DNA of 42,223 nucleotides from WS-7 sp036505295 (GTDB taxonomy: Bacteria > Eisenbacteria > RBG-16-71-46 > SZUA-252). The DNA lies in assembly GCA_036505295.1 (NCBI GenBank), contig DASXTQ010000081.1, positions 1-42,223 on the forward strand. The letters are read 5' to 3'. The position numbers and the translations under genes are program-made. Below the pieces are notes generated by a model that worked only from the letters and a program-made list of their open reading frames with translations, was not told where the DNA came from and ran no database searches. Position 1 is the first letter of the stretch. Each line of letters starts with the position of its first letter. This document shows, piece by piece, positions 15,999 to 24,170 of this stretch.

Positions 15999-17743
15999 GC
16001 CGGTACGAAGATCCCCGGGTACTGTCGACTCATGAACTCGTGGACCACGGTGCGCACGTCGCTCGGGGTGTGGAGGCTCATGCACCGATCCGCGAGCTCA
16101 CGCGCCCCGCCGTACGTGGAAGCTCGGATGATCGTCTTGATCTCCGGAACGAGATAGGGGCTCACGCTGAACTCCTCGAGACCCAGGCCCACCAGGACCA
16201 CCGCGTAGAGCGGTTCGCCGGCCATCTCGCCGCAGATCCCAACCGGAATGCCGGCGCGGTGACCCGCCTCCACAACCATCTTGATCGCATGGAGCACCGC
16301 GGGATGGAGCGGCTCATAGATCTCTGAAATCGCCTCATTGCCTCGATCCACGGCCAGCGTGTACTGAATCAGATCGTTCGTTCCGATGCTCACGAAATCC
16401 GCCTCCTGCGAGAGGCGGTCGATACTGAAAACCGACGCCGGCGTTTCGACCATGACCCCGAGGGGAACGTTCTGGGCCATGGCCACGCCTTCCTTGCGAA
16501 GCTGGAGCTTCACGCGCTCGACGATTTCCCGCGCCCGCCTCAGGTCCTCGAGACCAATCACCATCGGGAACATGATCCGCAAGTTTCCGTACGCGCTGGC
16601 GCGGAAGATCGCCCGGAGCTGGGTACGGAAAATCTCCTCGCGGCGGAGGCTGAACCTCAGCCCGCGCATGCCGAGGAATGGGTTCTTCTCGATCGGAGTG
16701 CCCAGATAGGAAGCGAACTTGTCACCCCCCACGTCGAGCGTGCGGATGATGACCGGCTTCGGGCTCATCGCCTCGACGATCGAGCGGTAGGCGTTGAATT
16801 GGGCTTCCTCGGTCGGGAGCTGCTTGCGCGCGAGATAGAAGAACTCCGTCCGGTAGAGCCCGATGCCGTCGGCCCCGTTCTCGAGGATTCCCGGCAGCTC
16901 CTCCGGAACTTCCAGATTCGCGCCGAGCCAGATGGGCCGCCCATCGGCGGTCGTGCAGCGTTGATCCTTGAGCTCCGTCAGCTTCGCGGCCAGCTCACGA
17001 TACCGATCACGCTTGCGCTCATGCTCGGCGAGCGTCTCAGGATCCGGGTTGAATATCGCCACGCCGCGGGTGCCGTCCACGATGGCGACCACCCCCTGTT
17101 GCGCCGATTCGGTCGCGGTCTTGAGCCCGACCACCGCGGGAATCCCGCGAGCGCGCGCCATGATCGCGGTGTGCGATGTGCGCCCGCCGAGGTCGGTCGC
17201 AATGCCGAGCGCCATGCTCCGCTGGAGGAGCGCCATCTCGCTCGGGGGAAGGTCGTTCGCCACGATCAGCGAGGGCTCGGTAAGATCGCTCAGCGAATGC
17301 GCGCGGATCCCGCCCAGGTGGGCGAGAACGCGACGACGAACGTCACGGACATCGATCGCGCGGCCCCGATAATACTCGCCGTCCGCCTCGTCCAGCCGCG
17401 CGGCTACCGCGGTCAGAATCCTCCGATACGCAAACGCCGCGGGCTTCCGTTCCCGCTCGATCACCGCGAGGGTCTGGGAGGTCGCCTCGGGATCCTCCAG
17501 AATCTCGCTCTGGGCGTCCATGATTCGCGCCTGCTCTTCACCGGTCTCGAGCGCGATCTTCTCCCGCAGCTCACGGACTTCGACCAGGCTCTCGCGGATC
17601 GCTTTGCGAAAACGCTCCTGCTCGGTAGCCGTATCCTGGACCCGGAGATCGCCGTCCTGGACCTCGGTCTCCTCGGGATCCACGATGTGGACCGGGCCGA
17701 TCCCGATCCCCGGCGATGCAGCGATGCCTTGAAGGGTCGTCAT
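15995..17743 (-). CDS. ptsI: PTS enzyme I (PEP-protein phosphotransferase)
   Basis: Takes the phosphoryl group from phosphoenolpyruvate and passes it to HPr, the first step of the PTS. The 582 residues have the phosphohistidine loop GGRTSHTAIMAR (His191), the PEP-binding region with SIGTNDLIQYTLAVDR, and the catalytic cysteine motif GICGEMAG. No GAF domain is present, so it is the sugar-type EI rather than nitrogen-type PtsP. The ATG overlaps the HPr stop by four bases and its stop overlaps the isomerase start by four, so HPr, EI and the isomerase are one translational unit. Confidence 0.97.
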   Translation of the reverse strand: MTTLQGIAASPGIGIGPVHIVDPEETEVQDGDLRVQDTATEQERFRKAIRESLVEVRELREKIALETGEEQARIMDAQSEILEDPEATSQTLAVIERERKPAAFAYRRILTAVAARLDEADGEYYRGRAIDVRDVRRRVLAHLGGIRAHSLSDLTEPSLIVANDLPPSEMALLQRSMALGIATDLGGRTSHTAIMARARGIPAVVGLKTATESAQQGVVAIVDGTRGVAIFNPDPETLAEHERKRDRYRELAAKLTELKDQRCTTADGRPIWLGANLEVPEELPGILENGADGIGLYRTEFFYLARKQLPTEEAQFNAYRSIVEAMSPKPVIIRTLDVGGDKFASYLGTPIEKNPFLGMRGLRFSLRREEIFRTQLRAIFRASAYGNLRIMFPMVIGLEDLRRAREIVERVKLQLRKEGVAMAQNVPLGVMVETPASVFSIDRLSQEADFVSIGTNDLIQYTLAVDRGNEAISEIYEPLHPAVLHAIKMVVEAGHRAGIPVGICGEMAGEPLYAVVLVGLGLEEFSVSPYLVPEIKTIIRASTYGGARELADRCMSLHTPSDVRTVVHEFMSRQYPGIFVPA

Positions 17744-18006
17744 TCCTCACCGAACTTGTTGTTGACCACGCGAACCAGCGCCTCCAGGGCTTCCCGCTCG
17801 TCCTTCCCGTCGGCGCGGAGCGTGAGCTGCGCACCCATCTCGGCGGCGAGCATCATCACCCCCAGGATGCTCTTGCCGTTCACCTCAAGCCCGTCGCGGA
17901 TCAAGAAGATGTGCGAGGCGAATTTCGCGGCTTCCTTCACGAACACGGAGCACGCCCGCGCGTGAAGCCCGAGGCGGTTTTGAATCGTGACCATCTGCTC
18001 CACCAT
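17740..18006 (-). CDS. ptsH: PTS phosphocarrier HPr
   Basis: A small carrier that receives phosphate from EI on a histidine and hands it to EIIA. Starting at ATG 18006 gives 88 residues with canonical numbering: His15 and Arg17 in GLHARACSVFV, and Ser46 in NGKSILGVMML, the site used by HPr kinase. The usual Pro18-Ala19 of GLHARPA is Ala-Cys here. AGGA/GAGG lies upstream of the ATG. A longer open frame up to 18261 is read-back into the EIID gene and is rejected. It follows EIID by 16 bases and overlaps ptsI by four. Confidence 0.96.
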   Translation of the reverse strand: MVEQMVTIQNRLGLHARACSVFVKEAAKFASHIFLIRDGLEVNGKSILGVMMLAAEMGAQLTLRADGKDEREALEALVRVVNNKFGEE

Positions 18007-18022
18007 CTCGTGCCTCGGTCCT

Positions 18023-18874
18023 CTAGACGCGGGTCGAAAGAGCCAGGGCCACGAGGGCCGCCGCGAGCGCGATCTCGACGCCCCGCCCGGGCCATCGCTT
18101 GAGCCCGAAAGCCGCTGCCAGAAAACCCAGGACGAAGGGCGCCAGAACGAATGCGATGTGCGCGAGCCCTTGGCTGGCCGCATCCGCGCTCCTGGCGAGG
18201 ACCGAGAGCGTGAGAACCACCAGCACTCCGAACCCAAACGCACTCGCTCGCTCGAGAACATGCGTGAGCTTCACCAGCTTGAGCGAGTCGAGAAGCTTCC
18301 CCGGTTCATCGGCGAGCGCATAACCGCGCGGCACGCCCGCGATGCGGAATCTCAGCGCGACGGCATTGTACGTCAAAAGCGCGAGGAGGGGGCAGACCAG
18401 GACCCTGAGGTCCGGCCCCCACGGATTGGCGAGCGGCAGGATCCCCATTCCCAGGATGCCTGCCAGCCCCGCAAGCGGTCTCAACGTCACCCAGAACAGC
18501 GGATCGCCGAGCGCGGCCAGTGGGCTCGCGAGCGCGCGTTTCACGTCCTCGATCTGCGTCTCCTCGATGGGGGCCCCCCGCGCCCGGCGCTCTTCGAGAC
18601 GCGCCACCACGCCCAGGACGTAGCCGGCCAGGACCGGGTGCGTGCCGAAGAAGCCGAGATGGCGGGCGAGGGCTTTGCCTTGCTCCTCCGCCCCCGAGTA
18701 GAGGCGGCGAATGACCGGAATGAACGCGAACGCGAAGCCCAGGCCCTGCTGGCGCTGCGCCGAGAAAAGCGCCTGTAGATAGAACGATCGGGAGGTGACC
18801 CTCGCCAGGTCGGAGCCGCGGAGCGCGGGCCCGGACGCGGACGGGGGGATCCCTGCGGGCTGCGTCCCGGTCAC
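18023..18874 (-). CDS. PTS mannose/fructose/sorbose-family EIID membrane subunit
   Basis: One of the two membrane parts of a mannose-family PTS permease. The 283 residues begin, after a polar stretch, with the EIID hallmark TSRSFYLQALFSAQRQQGLGFAF..IPVIRRLY, followed by LARHLGFFGTHPVLAGY. Hydrophobic helices are concentrated toward the C-terminus. The GTG at 18874 overlaps the EIIC stop as GTGA; the larger open frame reaching 19612 is the wrong frame across EIIC. The sugar carried cannot be read from the sequence. Confidence 0.93.
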   Translation of the reverse strand: MTGTQPAGIPPSASGPALRGSDLARVTSRSFYLQALFSAQRQQGLGFAFAFIPVIRRLYSGAEEQGKALARHLGFFGTHPVLAGYVLGVVARLEERRARGAPIEETQIEDVKRALASPLAALGDPLFWVTLRPLAGLAGILGMGILPLANPWGPDLRVLVCPLLALLTYNAVALRFRIAGVPRGYALADEPGKLLDSLKLVKLTHVLERASAFGFGVLVVLTLSVLARSADAASQGLAHIAFVLAPFVLGFLAAAFGLKRWPGRGVEIALAAALVALALSTRV

Positions 18875-19626
18875 GGCGCAGTACCCCCCATATGGAGGAG
18901 TACCAGGATCACGGCAAGCGCGCCCATCGCAGCCCAACGCGGTCCATGCCGCGGCGCGCGCACATGGGTGTGGAAACCGGACGCGAACGCCGTTCCGAGG
19001 AGCACGGCGAAGACGAGCCCCGTCCTGGGACCGGTGATGATGCTCGCGACCTTGGGCAAGATGAGGGATGCCGCTGCGATGCCCGCCACCGTCCCCGCCG
19101 CGGTCCAGGTCGCTCCGCGCAAGAAAACCCGGAACACCCCTCCCCAGTAGAGCGCCTCGAAGGCGCGAAGCCTTCCCTCCCGAGCCAGCTCGTCCGCGCG
19201 CGCTGCGGCAACCTGGTTCCTCGCGCGGAGGGGCGTCTCCATCCATCCTCCGGCCACAGAGGCGATGAGACCCGCGATCGTACCGACCAGAACCCACAGC
19301 ATCCCCCCGGTCGAGACCGAGACCACCGGAGTGAGTCGCTGCATGCAAACGAGCGCGACCGAAGCACCGATCACCCCCGCCGTGGCGACATCGCGCGGTC
19401 GCTGCGCGGCGGGCAGAGAGGGGTCGGTGAGAAGCAGCTGAAGAAGGACGCCGACGCCGAGCGGAATCCGAAGGGCCCAAAGCTCCCATTGCGGACCCGG
19501 ATTCAGCAAGGCTCCCGCGAGGCACGCGCCGACGAGCGGCTGGCCGAGCATGAGATTCCAGCCCGCCGAGCGGTCGGTGGCGAGAATCCCTCCGAGAAGG
19601 GCGATACGCCAAAGCTCAGCGACCAG
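18871..19626 (-). CDS. PTS mannose/fructose/sorbose-family EIIC membrane subunit (unusual start)
   Basis: The sugar-conducting partner of EIID, rich in membrane helices. The first family motif is LLGGILATDRSAGWNLMLGQPLVGACLAG. The first ATG in frame (19551) would cut this motif and the first helix away. Upstream to the in-frame stop at 19701-19699 there is no ATG, GTG or TTG. The best remaining candidate is CTG at 19626-19624, seven bases after the GH57 stop, with AGGTGG just before it, giving about 251 residues, a normal EIIC length. A sequencing or assembly error that removed a normal start is the other explanation. Identity is firm; the start is not. Confidence 0.85.
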   Translation of the reverse strand: MVAELWRIALLGGILATDRSAGWNLMLGQPLVGACLAGALLNPGPQWELWALRIPLGVGVLLQLLLTDPSLPAAQRPRDVATAGVIGASVALVCMQRLTPVVSVSTGGMLWVLVGTIAGLIASVAGGWMETPLRARNQVAAARADELAREGRLRAFEALYWGGVFRVFLRGATWTAAGTVAGIAAASLILPKVASIITGPRTGLVFAVLLGTAFASGFHTHVRAPRHGPRWAAMGALAVILVLLHMGGTAP

Positions 19627-19633
19627 CGCCCAC

Positions 19634-21748
19634 CTACCCGACCCGGGCGGCGATTCGAATCGGCACGGGCCCCCGCTCGGCCCCGGACCGGAATCCGATC
19701 AGAAACGCCGTTCCCTGGTACACGCGCTCCGCGCCCGCCTCGGACAGCGAAACCGTTTCGACGGGGGACCACTCGACGCGCGCCGCCGGCTCGAACTCGA
19801 GCGTCAGCGCCACCTGGAGGTACTCCGAATCCTCGAGCCTCATCGACGTGACCGAATCCGCCTCTCCGGTCGAACCCGGAGCGCATGCCACCTGCGCCTT
19901 TCCCTCGAGCAGCAGGCGGCGCCCAGGCGCGTCTGCGGTCAGAAGGCTCAGGTTCCATTCGCTCACCAGCCACGTTTCCGCGGGGAGCCCGACGAACCGA
20001 ACCTCGAACTCGCCTTCATCGCGACCGGGCGCAATCTCTTTCTCGATCGTGCCGCGCGGATCGCCTGTGGACGCGAGCGCGATGAGCGGAGCCGTCTCCG
20101 TGCCGCGCTCGCGCGCGGGAGCGAACCTGAGCCCCACCGGACCGCGGCCGATCGAATCGCGGATGCCGCCTGCCGCGGCGACCTCGCCCGCGGAGATCAT
20201 CCACTCCTGCGACGCGTACCTCGGGCGTTCGTCGTACTCCAGAAGCCGCTCCAGCCCGGGCTCCTTGACCCCAATCGATCCGTGGATCGTCTCGGGTTTA
20301 TCGGCCGCCTCACCGACCGCGTTCCCTTCCCCTCGGGCGGCGGCGCGCCGCGCGGCTTCCTCGATGCGGCCGTGATAGGCCTCACGCCGCCGGGCGATGA
20401 CGCACGCGAAATCGTACGGGCGACGCCGCTCCGCAAGCTCCACGATCGCGCCCCAACCATCCAGCGCCACCCCCACCGATACCCGGGACGACTTGAGTCT
20501 CCATTCCTCCCCGCCTCGTTCGACCGTCCAGCCGGCCGCCGGTCCTTGAAGCCCATCGGTGAGCGCGTCGGCCCGGAGCATGTGTCCCCGCACTGCTTCC
20601 CGCAAGTGCGGTAGGTAGAATCCGCCGAAGACGCCGTGCCAATAGGAGCAGTTGCATTGGGCGCGATGCACCTCGCGCCTTGCGTCTTCGTATTGGGTCC
20701 GCGCGAGGCAGGACCGGCCCGCGTGCTCGACCTTCGCGCTCAGCTCCGTCACGCGCCGGTGCATGCGACGCGATTCGGGATACCGCGCGAAGAATTCGCG
20801 CCAGGTGCCCGTCGCGATCCGCCTCGCGAGATCCGGCTTTCCCTGCGCTTCGAGCCAATGTTGCTCCTGCTCGATCCGCACCTGCTCGGCGGCCGGGAGC
20901 GCCCAGAGCATCATTTCTGGGTAGCTCGCGGCCGGCAACGCGATGCTCCGCCCCACCTGCCCCGCATCCCAAACGTCGCCGAGCGGGATCGCCTCGATTG
21001 CCCGACGCTCTTCCAAGGCCCTGAGCCAGGACTCGAGCCAGCCGTCGCGGTACACCCAGTCGTGCGTGCGCGGCCAGATGCCGAACTTTTCTCCGTCGTC
21101 GCCGAAGACGCGGATTTCGCCGGACGCGCGGGCCGAGCCGCGCAGGAAATCGAGAAGCTCGGGGACAGGCTGAAACGGGATTCGGTAGCGCAGCTCACGC
21201 TCGATCGGGAACACGCCGACGCGGCCCATCGTCGACTCGACCCAGTACGGCTCCCGGAGAGCCCCGGCGTCGGCTCCAGCGAGAAGGAAGTGATGGTCGT
21301 CGACGAGCGTGTACTCGATGCCGGCGCGCGCCAGGACGCCGGGAAGATCCGGCTCCCACACCCGCTCCGCGAGCCAGGCTCCCCGCGCGATCACCCCGAA
21401 CCGCGTCTTCAAGTAGCCGTTCATCCTCTCGATCTGCCCCTGTTGATCCCACGGAGGGATCACGGCGAGGATCGGCTCGTAAAACGCCCCCGACAGGAGC
21501 TCCACCTGGCCGCGGCCGCAGAGCATCCCCAGGGCGTCCAGGATCGACGGGTCGTGCTGCTCGAGCCACTCGAAGAGGGGCCCCGACCAATGCATGGACA
21601 GGCGTACGCCCGGATGGCGCGCGAGGGCGTCCAGGAACGGCCGATACGCCCGCTCGACCGCTTCCGCGAAGACCGAATCGAAATTTCCGACCGGTTGATG
21701 GTTGTGGATCGCGACGGCCAGCCGGACCGGCATCCCGTCGATGGGCAT
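19634..21748 (-). CDS. GH57 alpha-glucan enzyme (4-alpha-glucanotransferase/alpha-amylase type)
   Basis: Acts on alpha-1,4-glucans such as glycogen or maltodextrin. From ATG 21748, which overlaps the EIIB stop (TGATG), it has 704 residues, close to the archaeal 4-alpha-glucanotransferases (about 660). Family regions are visible: HNHQPVG (15-21), GQVELLSG (80-87), WLAERVWEP with the likely nucleophile Glu128, and VFGDDGEKFG with the likely acid Asp217/218. The second half resembles the beta-rich C-terminal domains of that family. No signal peptide is seen, so it is cytoplasmic. It lies between EIIB and EIIC, an odd place for it. The open frame extending to 22150 is an artefact over EIIB. Confidence 0.9.
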   Translation of the reverse strand: MPIDGMPVRLAVAIHNHQPVGNFDSVFAEAVERAYRPFLDALARHPGVRLSMHWSGPLFEWLEQHDPSILDALGMLCGRGQVELLSGAFYEPILAVIPPWDQQGQIERMNGYLKTRFGVIARGAWLAERVWEPDLPGVLARAGIEYTLVDDHHFLLAGADAGALREPYWVESTMGRVGVFPIERELRYRIPFQPVPELLDFLRGSARASGEIRVFGDDGEKFGIWPRTHDWVYRDGWLESWLRALEERRAIEAIPLGDVWDAGQVGRSIALPAASYPEMMLWALPAAEQVRIEQEQHWLEAQGKPDLARRIATGTWREFFARYPESRRMHRRVTELSAKVEHAGRSCLARTQYEDARREVHRAQCNCSYWHGVFGGFYLPHLREAVRGHMLRADALTDGLQGPAAGWTVERGGEEWRLKSSRVSVGVALDGWGAIVELAERRRPYDFACVIARRREAYHGRIEEAARRAAARGEGNAVGEAADKPETIHGSIGVKEPGLERLLEYDERPRYASQEWMISAGEVAAAGGIRDSIGRGPVGLRFAPARERGTETAPLIALASTGDPRGTIEKEIAPGRDEGEFEVRFVGLPAETWLVSEWNLSLLTADAPGRRLLLEGKAQVACAPGSTGEADSVTSMRLEDSEYLQVALTLEFEPAARVEWSPVETVSLSEAGAERVYQGTAFLIGFRSGAERGPVPIRIAARVG

Positions 21749-22233
21749 CACGCCGCCCCGCCGAGCAGGGGGGCGAGCCTTCGCGCGGGGTTCGTCGGAA
21801 GATCCTGGGCCGTGAGCCGGACGCCGAGCCGCTCGAGAGCAAGGAGCGCCTCCCGCTCCGCGGGGCTCACGTGGACGTAGGGGAGCACCTCGACCTTCCC
21901 TTCTGCGTGGTGGAGCCCGCCCACATTCACCTCGACGAGCGGAAACCCGCCTTGTTTGAGTCGAAGCGGCTCCTCGGGCCCCGGAAACAGGAGGAAGGAC
22001 CGCTCGGCCTCGATGGTCGCGAGCGTCGAAGGAAGAAGCGCCTCGGAAACGGAGAGCGCGGCGGCGCGCGACCCCTCCGGCGCGGCAAAGAGATACAGAT
22101 CCGCGCGGCGGGGGTCCGCACGTAGCGAATCGGAGACGATACCGATCCACGTCGGACGAAGCGGTCCGCCCCAGCCGTGGACGACCTGCCCATGGATGAG
22201 CCGGTCGTCGATGCGCGCGAGCAGAAGCGGCAC
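21748..22233 (-). CDS. PTS mannose/fructose/sorbose-family EIIB
   Basis: The cytoplasmic subunit that takes phosphate from EIIA and gives it to the incoming sugar. The 161 residues start with the family signature RIDDRLIHGQV, with the phosphorylated histidine at residue 14. The GTG start lies one base after the EIIA stop, so translation is coupled. It ends by overlapping the GH57 start by one base. In most mannose-family operons EIIC follows directly; here the glucan enzyme intervenes. Confidence 0.93.
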   Translation of the reverse strand: MPLLLARIDDRLIHGQVVHGWGGPLRPTWIGIVSDSLRADPRRADLYLFAAPEGSRAAALSVSEALLPSTLATIEAERSFLLFPGPEEPLRLKQGGFPLVEVNVGGLHHAEGKVEVLPYVHVSPAEREALLALERLGVRLTAQDLPTNPARRLAPLLGGAA

Positions 22234-22234
22234 G

Positions 22235-22639
22235 CTAGAGTACGGTGATGCCGGCTTTCCCCTTGGCTTCCAGGCGCGGCAGAAGCTCGTCCAAGGGAAG
22301 CGTGTCGCGATAGTGGAAGAACTCGAGAAGCATGGGAAGGTTGACCCCGGTGACCTTTCTCACGTGCCGATCGCCGTGGTCGGCGCGACGCGAGGCAATA
22401 CCGCAACTGCCGGCGGCGAGGTCGGTGAAAACCACGACCGGGCGCTCCCCGGGAACGCCGCGGACGCGCTCTTCGATCGCGTGGCTCAGGGCGTCGCTCG
22501 AGAGACCGTCATTGCTCAGGACCTGGGCGTCGGACTGATCGCCGAGAATCGCCTCGACCGTGCGGAGAAGTTCCGAGCCTAGAGCGGCGTGGGTGACGAG
22601 GAGCGCAAAGGGCCGTTGCGGCACCTGGGCCGGGTTCAT
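22235..22639 (-). CDS. PTS mannose/fructose-family EIIA
   Basis: Accepts phosphate from HPr and passes it to EIIB. The 134 residues have the active-site LLVTHAALGSELL with His17, the conserved VVVFTDLAAGSCG strand-turn, and NLPMLLEFFHYRD near the end, all typical of the mannose-family EIIA fold. It is a single-domain protein, separate from EIIB (in E. coli ManX they are fused). The gene begins six bases after hprK. Confidence 0.93.
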   Translation of the reverse strand: MNPAQVPQRPFALLVTHAALGSELLRTVEAILGDQSDAQVLSNDGLSSDALSHAIEERVRGVPGERPVVVFTDLAAGSCGIASRRADHGDRHVRKVTGVNLPMLLEFFHYRDTLPLDELLPRLEAKGKAGITVL

Positions 22640-22645
22640 CGTCGA

Positions 22646-23629
22646 TCACTCGGTGTCATCTCGGACCAGCGGGCTGGCCAGGAGCTTGGCGCGCATGCTC
22701 TCGATCAGGCGCTCGTTCAGCGCGCGGGCCGGATGGTATCCGTAGACTTTGACAAGATGATTGAGCGCAATCACCTCGGCGATGACCGTGATGTTCTTAC
22801 CGGGAAGAATCGGCACCGTCACGAGAGGTATCTCCGTGTCCATGTACTTGGCGTGCATGTCGTCCAGGCCAAGGCGCTCATAGTCCGCCTTGCTGTCCCA
22901 CTCCGTCAGATGCACTTCGACCTCGACTCGTTTCTGCCCGCGGATCGCGCGGATGCCGAAGATCGCCTGAACATCGATCACCCCGAGCCCCCGGATCTCC
23001 ATCGTGTGCTTCAAGACCTCGTTGCACGCGCCGATCAGGATATCGCCGTGACGCCGCGTAATCCGGACCACGTCGTCGGCGACGAGCCGGTGTCCGCGCT
23101 CCACCAGATCCAGCGCGGTCTCGCTCTTGCCGATGCCACTTCTCCCCGTGAACAGGAGGCCGACGCCGTAGACGTCGACCAAGGACGCGTGCACGGTGAC
23201 GGAGGGCGCGAAGACCCAGTCCAAGTACGCGGTGAGCTGGTGGATGAACGGCGTGGTGTCCTGCGGCGTACGAAGCAGGGGCACCTGGTGTCGATTCGCG
23301 CGCTCGAGGAGGCCCTCCGGAAGCTGGAGCCCCTTCGTCACGATGAGGCCCGGCATCGCAAACTGAAAGAGGCGATCCAGCGCCTCCGCGCGTCCCTGCG
23401 GGCTCAGCGTTCCGAGGTAGGCGATCTCGGTCCTGCCCATGATCTGGATTCGTTCGAAGAGAAAATTCTCGGGGTAGCCCATGAGCGCCATGCCCGGGCG
23501 ATTGATGTCGCTGATGGTGATCGGAACGCGGGCCTCGAGCCCCTGGGTGAGGACCTCGAGCGAGAGGGTTTCGCGCTGCTGCTCGTACAGCTGCGCGATC
23601 GTGATTTGCACGGTGCTAATCGAGTTCAA
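22646..23629 (-). CDS. hprK: HPr kinase/phosphorylase
   Basis: Phosphorylates and dephosphorylates HPr at Ser46 in response to metabolites. The 327 residues show an N-terminal regulatory domain (about 1-135), the catalytic SVTVHASLVDVYG with His147, Walker A GRSGIGKS (162-169) and the second signature EIRGLGVIDVQAIFG. The target serine is intact in the HPr of this locus. The frame opens at TTG 23629, inside hpf by 14 bases; GTG at 23611, just after the hpf stop, is an equally possible start. In Proteobacteria the equivalent position beside rpoN-hpf often holds ptsN and rapZ. Confidence 0.95.
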   Translation of the reverse strand: MNSISTVQITIAQLYEQQRETLSLEVLTQGLEARVPITISDINRPGMALMGYPENFLFERIQIMGRTEIAYLGTLSPQGRAEALDRLFQFAMPGLIVTKGLQLPEGLLERANRHQVPLLRTPQDTTPFIHQLTAYLDWVFAPSVTVHASLVDVYGVGLLFTGRSGIGKSETALDLVERGHRLVADDVVRITRRHGDILIGACNEVLKHTMEIRGLGVIDVQAIFGIRAIRGQKRVEVEVHLTEWDSKADYERLGLDDMHAKYMDTEIPLVTVPILPGKNITVIAEVIALNHLVKVYGYHPARALNERLIESMRAKLLASPLVRDDTE

Positions 23630-24152
23630 GCAATCCTACTTGCCCGTCCTCCAGGCGATAGGCGATCCGAATGCCTCCCCCGTCCGGCTCGGAGAACGCG
23701 AGCACGGCCAGGCGGCTCTTGAGGAGCATCCGCACGGCCTGGTCCACCGTCAGGGTCCGCTGTTTGGGCCTCGATCGGACGATCTCGACCCCGCCCCGAT
23801 CCTGTCGCGCCGCCTGAGGAGGCAGCTCGGGAATCCCCTGCTTCCGAAGGCTCTCTCCCCGCTTCTTCCTGTCCTTCAACCGTTCTTTGCGACGCTTCAG
23901 CGCCTGCTCCTGTTTTTCGAGCACGGCGTCGAGCGCCACCCGAGGATCCGGATTCTGGGCCCGTCCGGTCAGGTCCACACCGTTCCCGAAAATGCGGAGC
24001 TCCGCCAGGTGGCGGTAGCCCTCCTCGGTCACGGTCAGCTGCGCGCTGATCAGGTGCGAGAAGTACCGCTGCAACTTCTCGATTCTCCGCTCCGCGTACG
24101 CGCGGTAGTCGGGAGTCACCTTCCAGTGCCGCCCCTTGATCGTGATCTGCAT
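23616..24152 (-). CDS. hpf: Long-form ribosome hibernation promoting factor
   Basis: Binds idle 30S subunits and, in the long form, pairs ribosomes into 100S dimers. The 178 residues have the RaiA/HPF domain at 1-100 (MQITIKGRHWKVT..YAERRIEKLQRYF), a charged linker, and the C-terminal dimerisation domain from about 123 (KQRTLTVDQAVRML, IRIAYRLEDGQVGLLEL). A GGGGG-type ribosome site precedes the ATG. It lies 18 bases after rpoN, the classical hpf position, and overlaps the hprK frame. Confidence 0.94.
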   Translation of the reverse strand: MQITIKGRHWKVTPDYRAYAERRIEKLQRYFSHLISAQLTVTEEGYRHLAELRIFGNGVDLTGRAQNPDPRVALDAVLEKQEQALKRRKERLKDRKKRGESLRKQGIPELPPQAARQDRGGVEIVRSRPKQRTLTVDQAVRMLLKSRLAVLAFSEPDGGGIRIAYRLEDGQVGLLELD

Positions 24153-24170
24153 CGGTACCCCCTGAATGGG

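Noticed and set aside
18875..19612. Long extension of the EIID frame over EIIC
   Set aside because: The residues are not EIID-like, and GTG 18874 gives the exact family start and a 4-base overlap.
21749..22150. N-terminal 134-codon extension of the GH57 frame
   Set aside because: It overlaps EIIB entirely, is Arg/Pro-rich without family similarity, and the ATG at 21748 is coupled to the EIIB stop.
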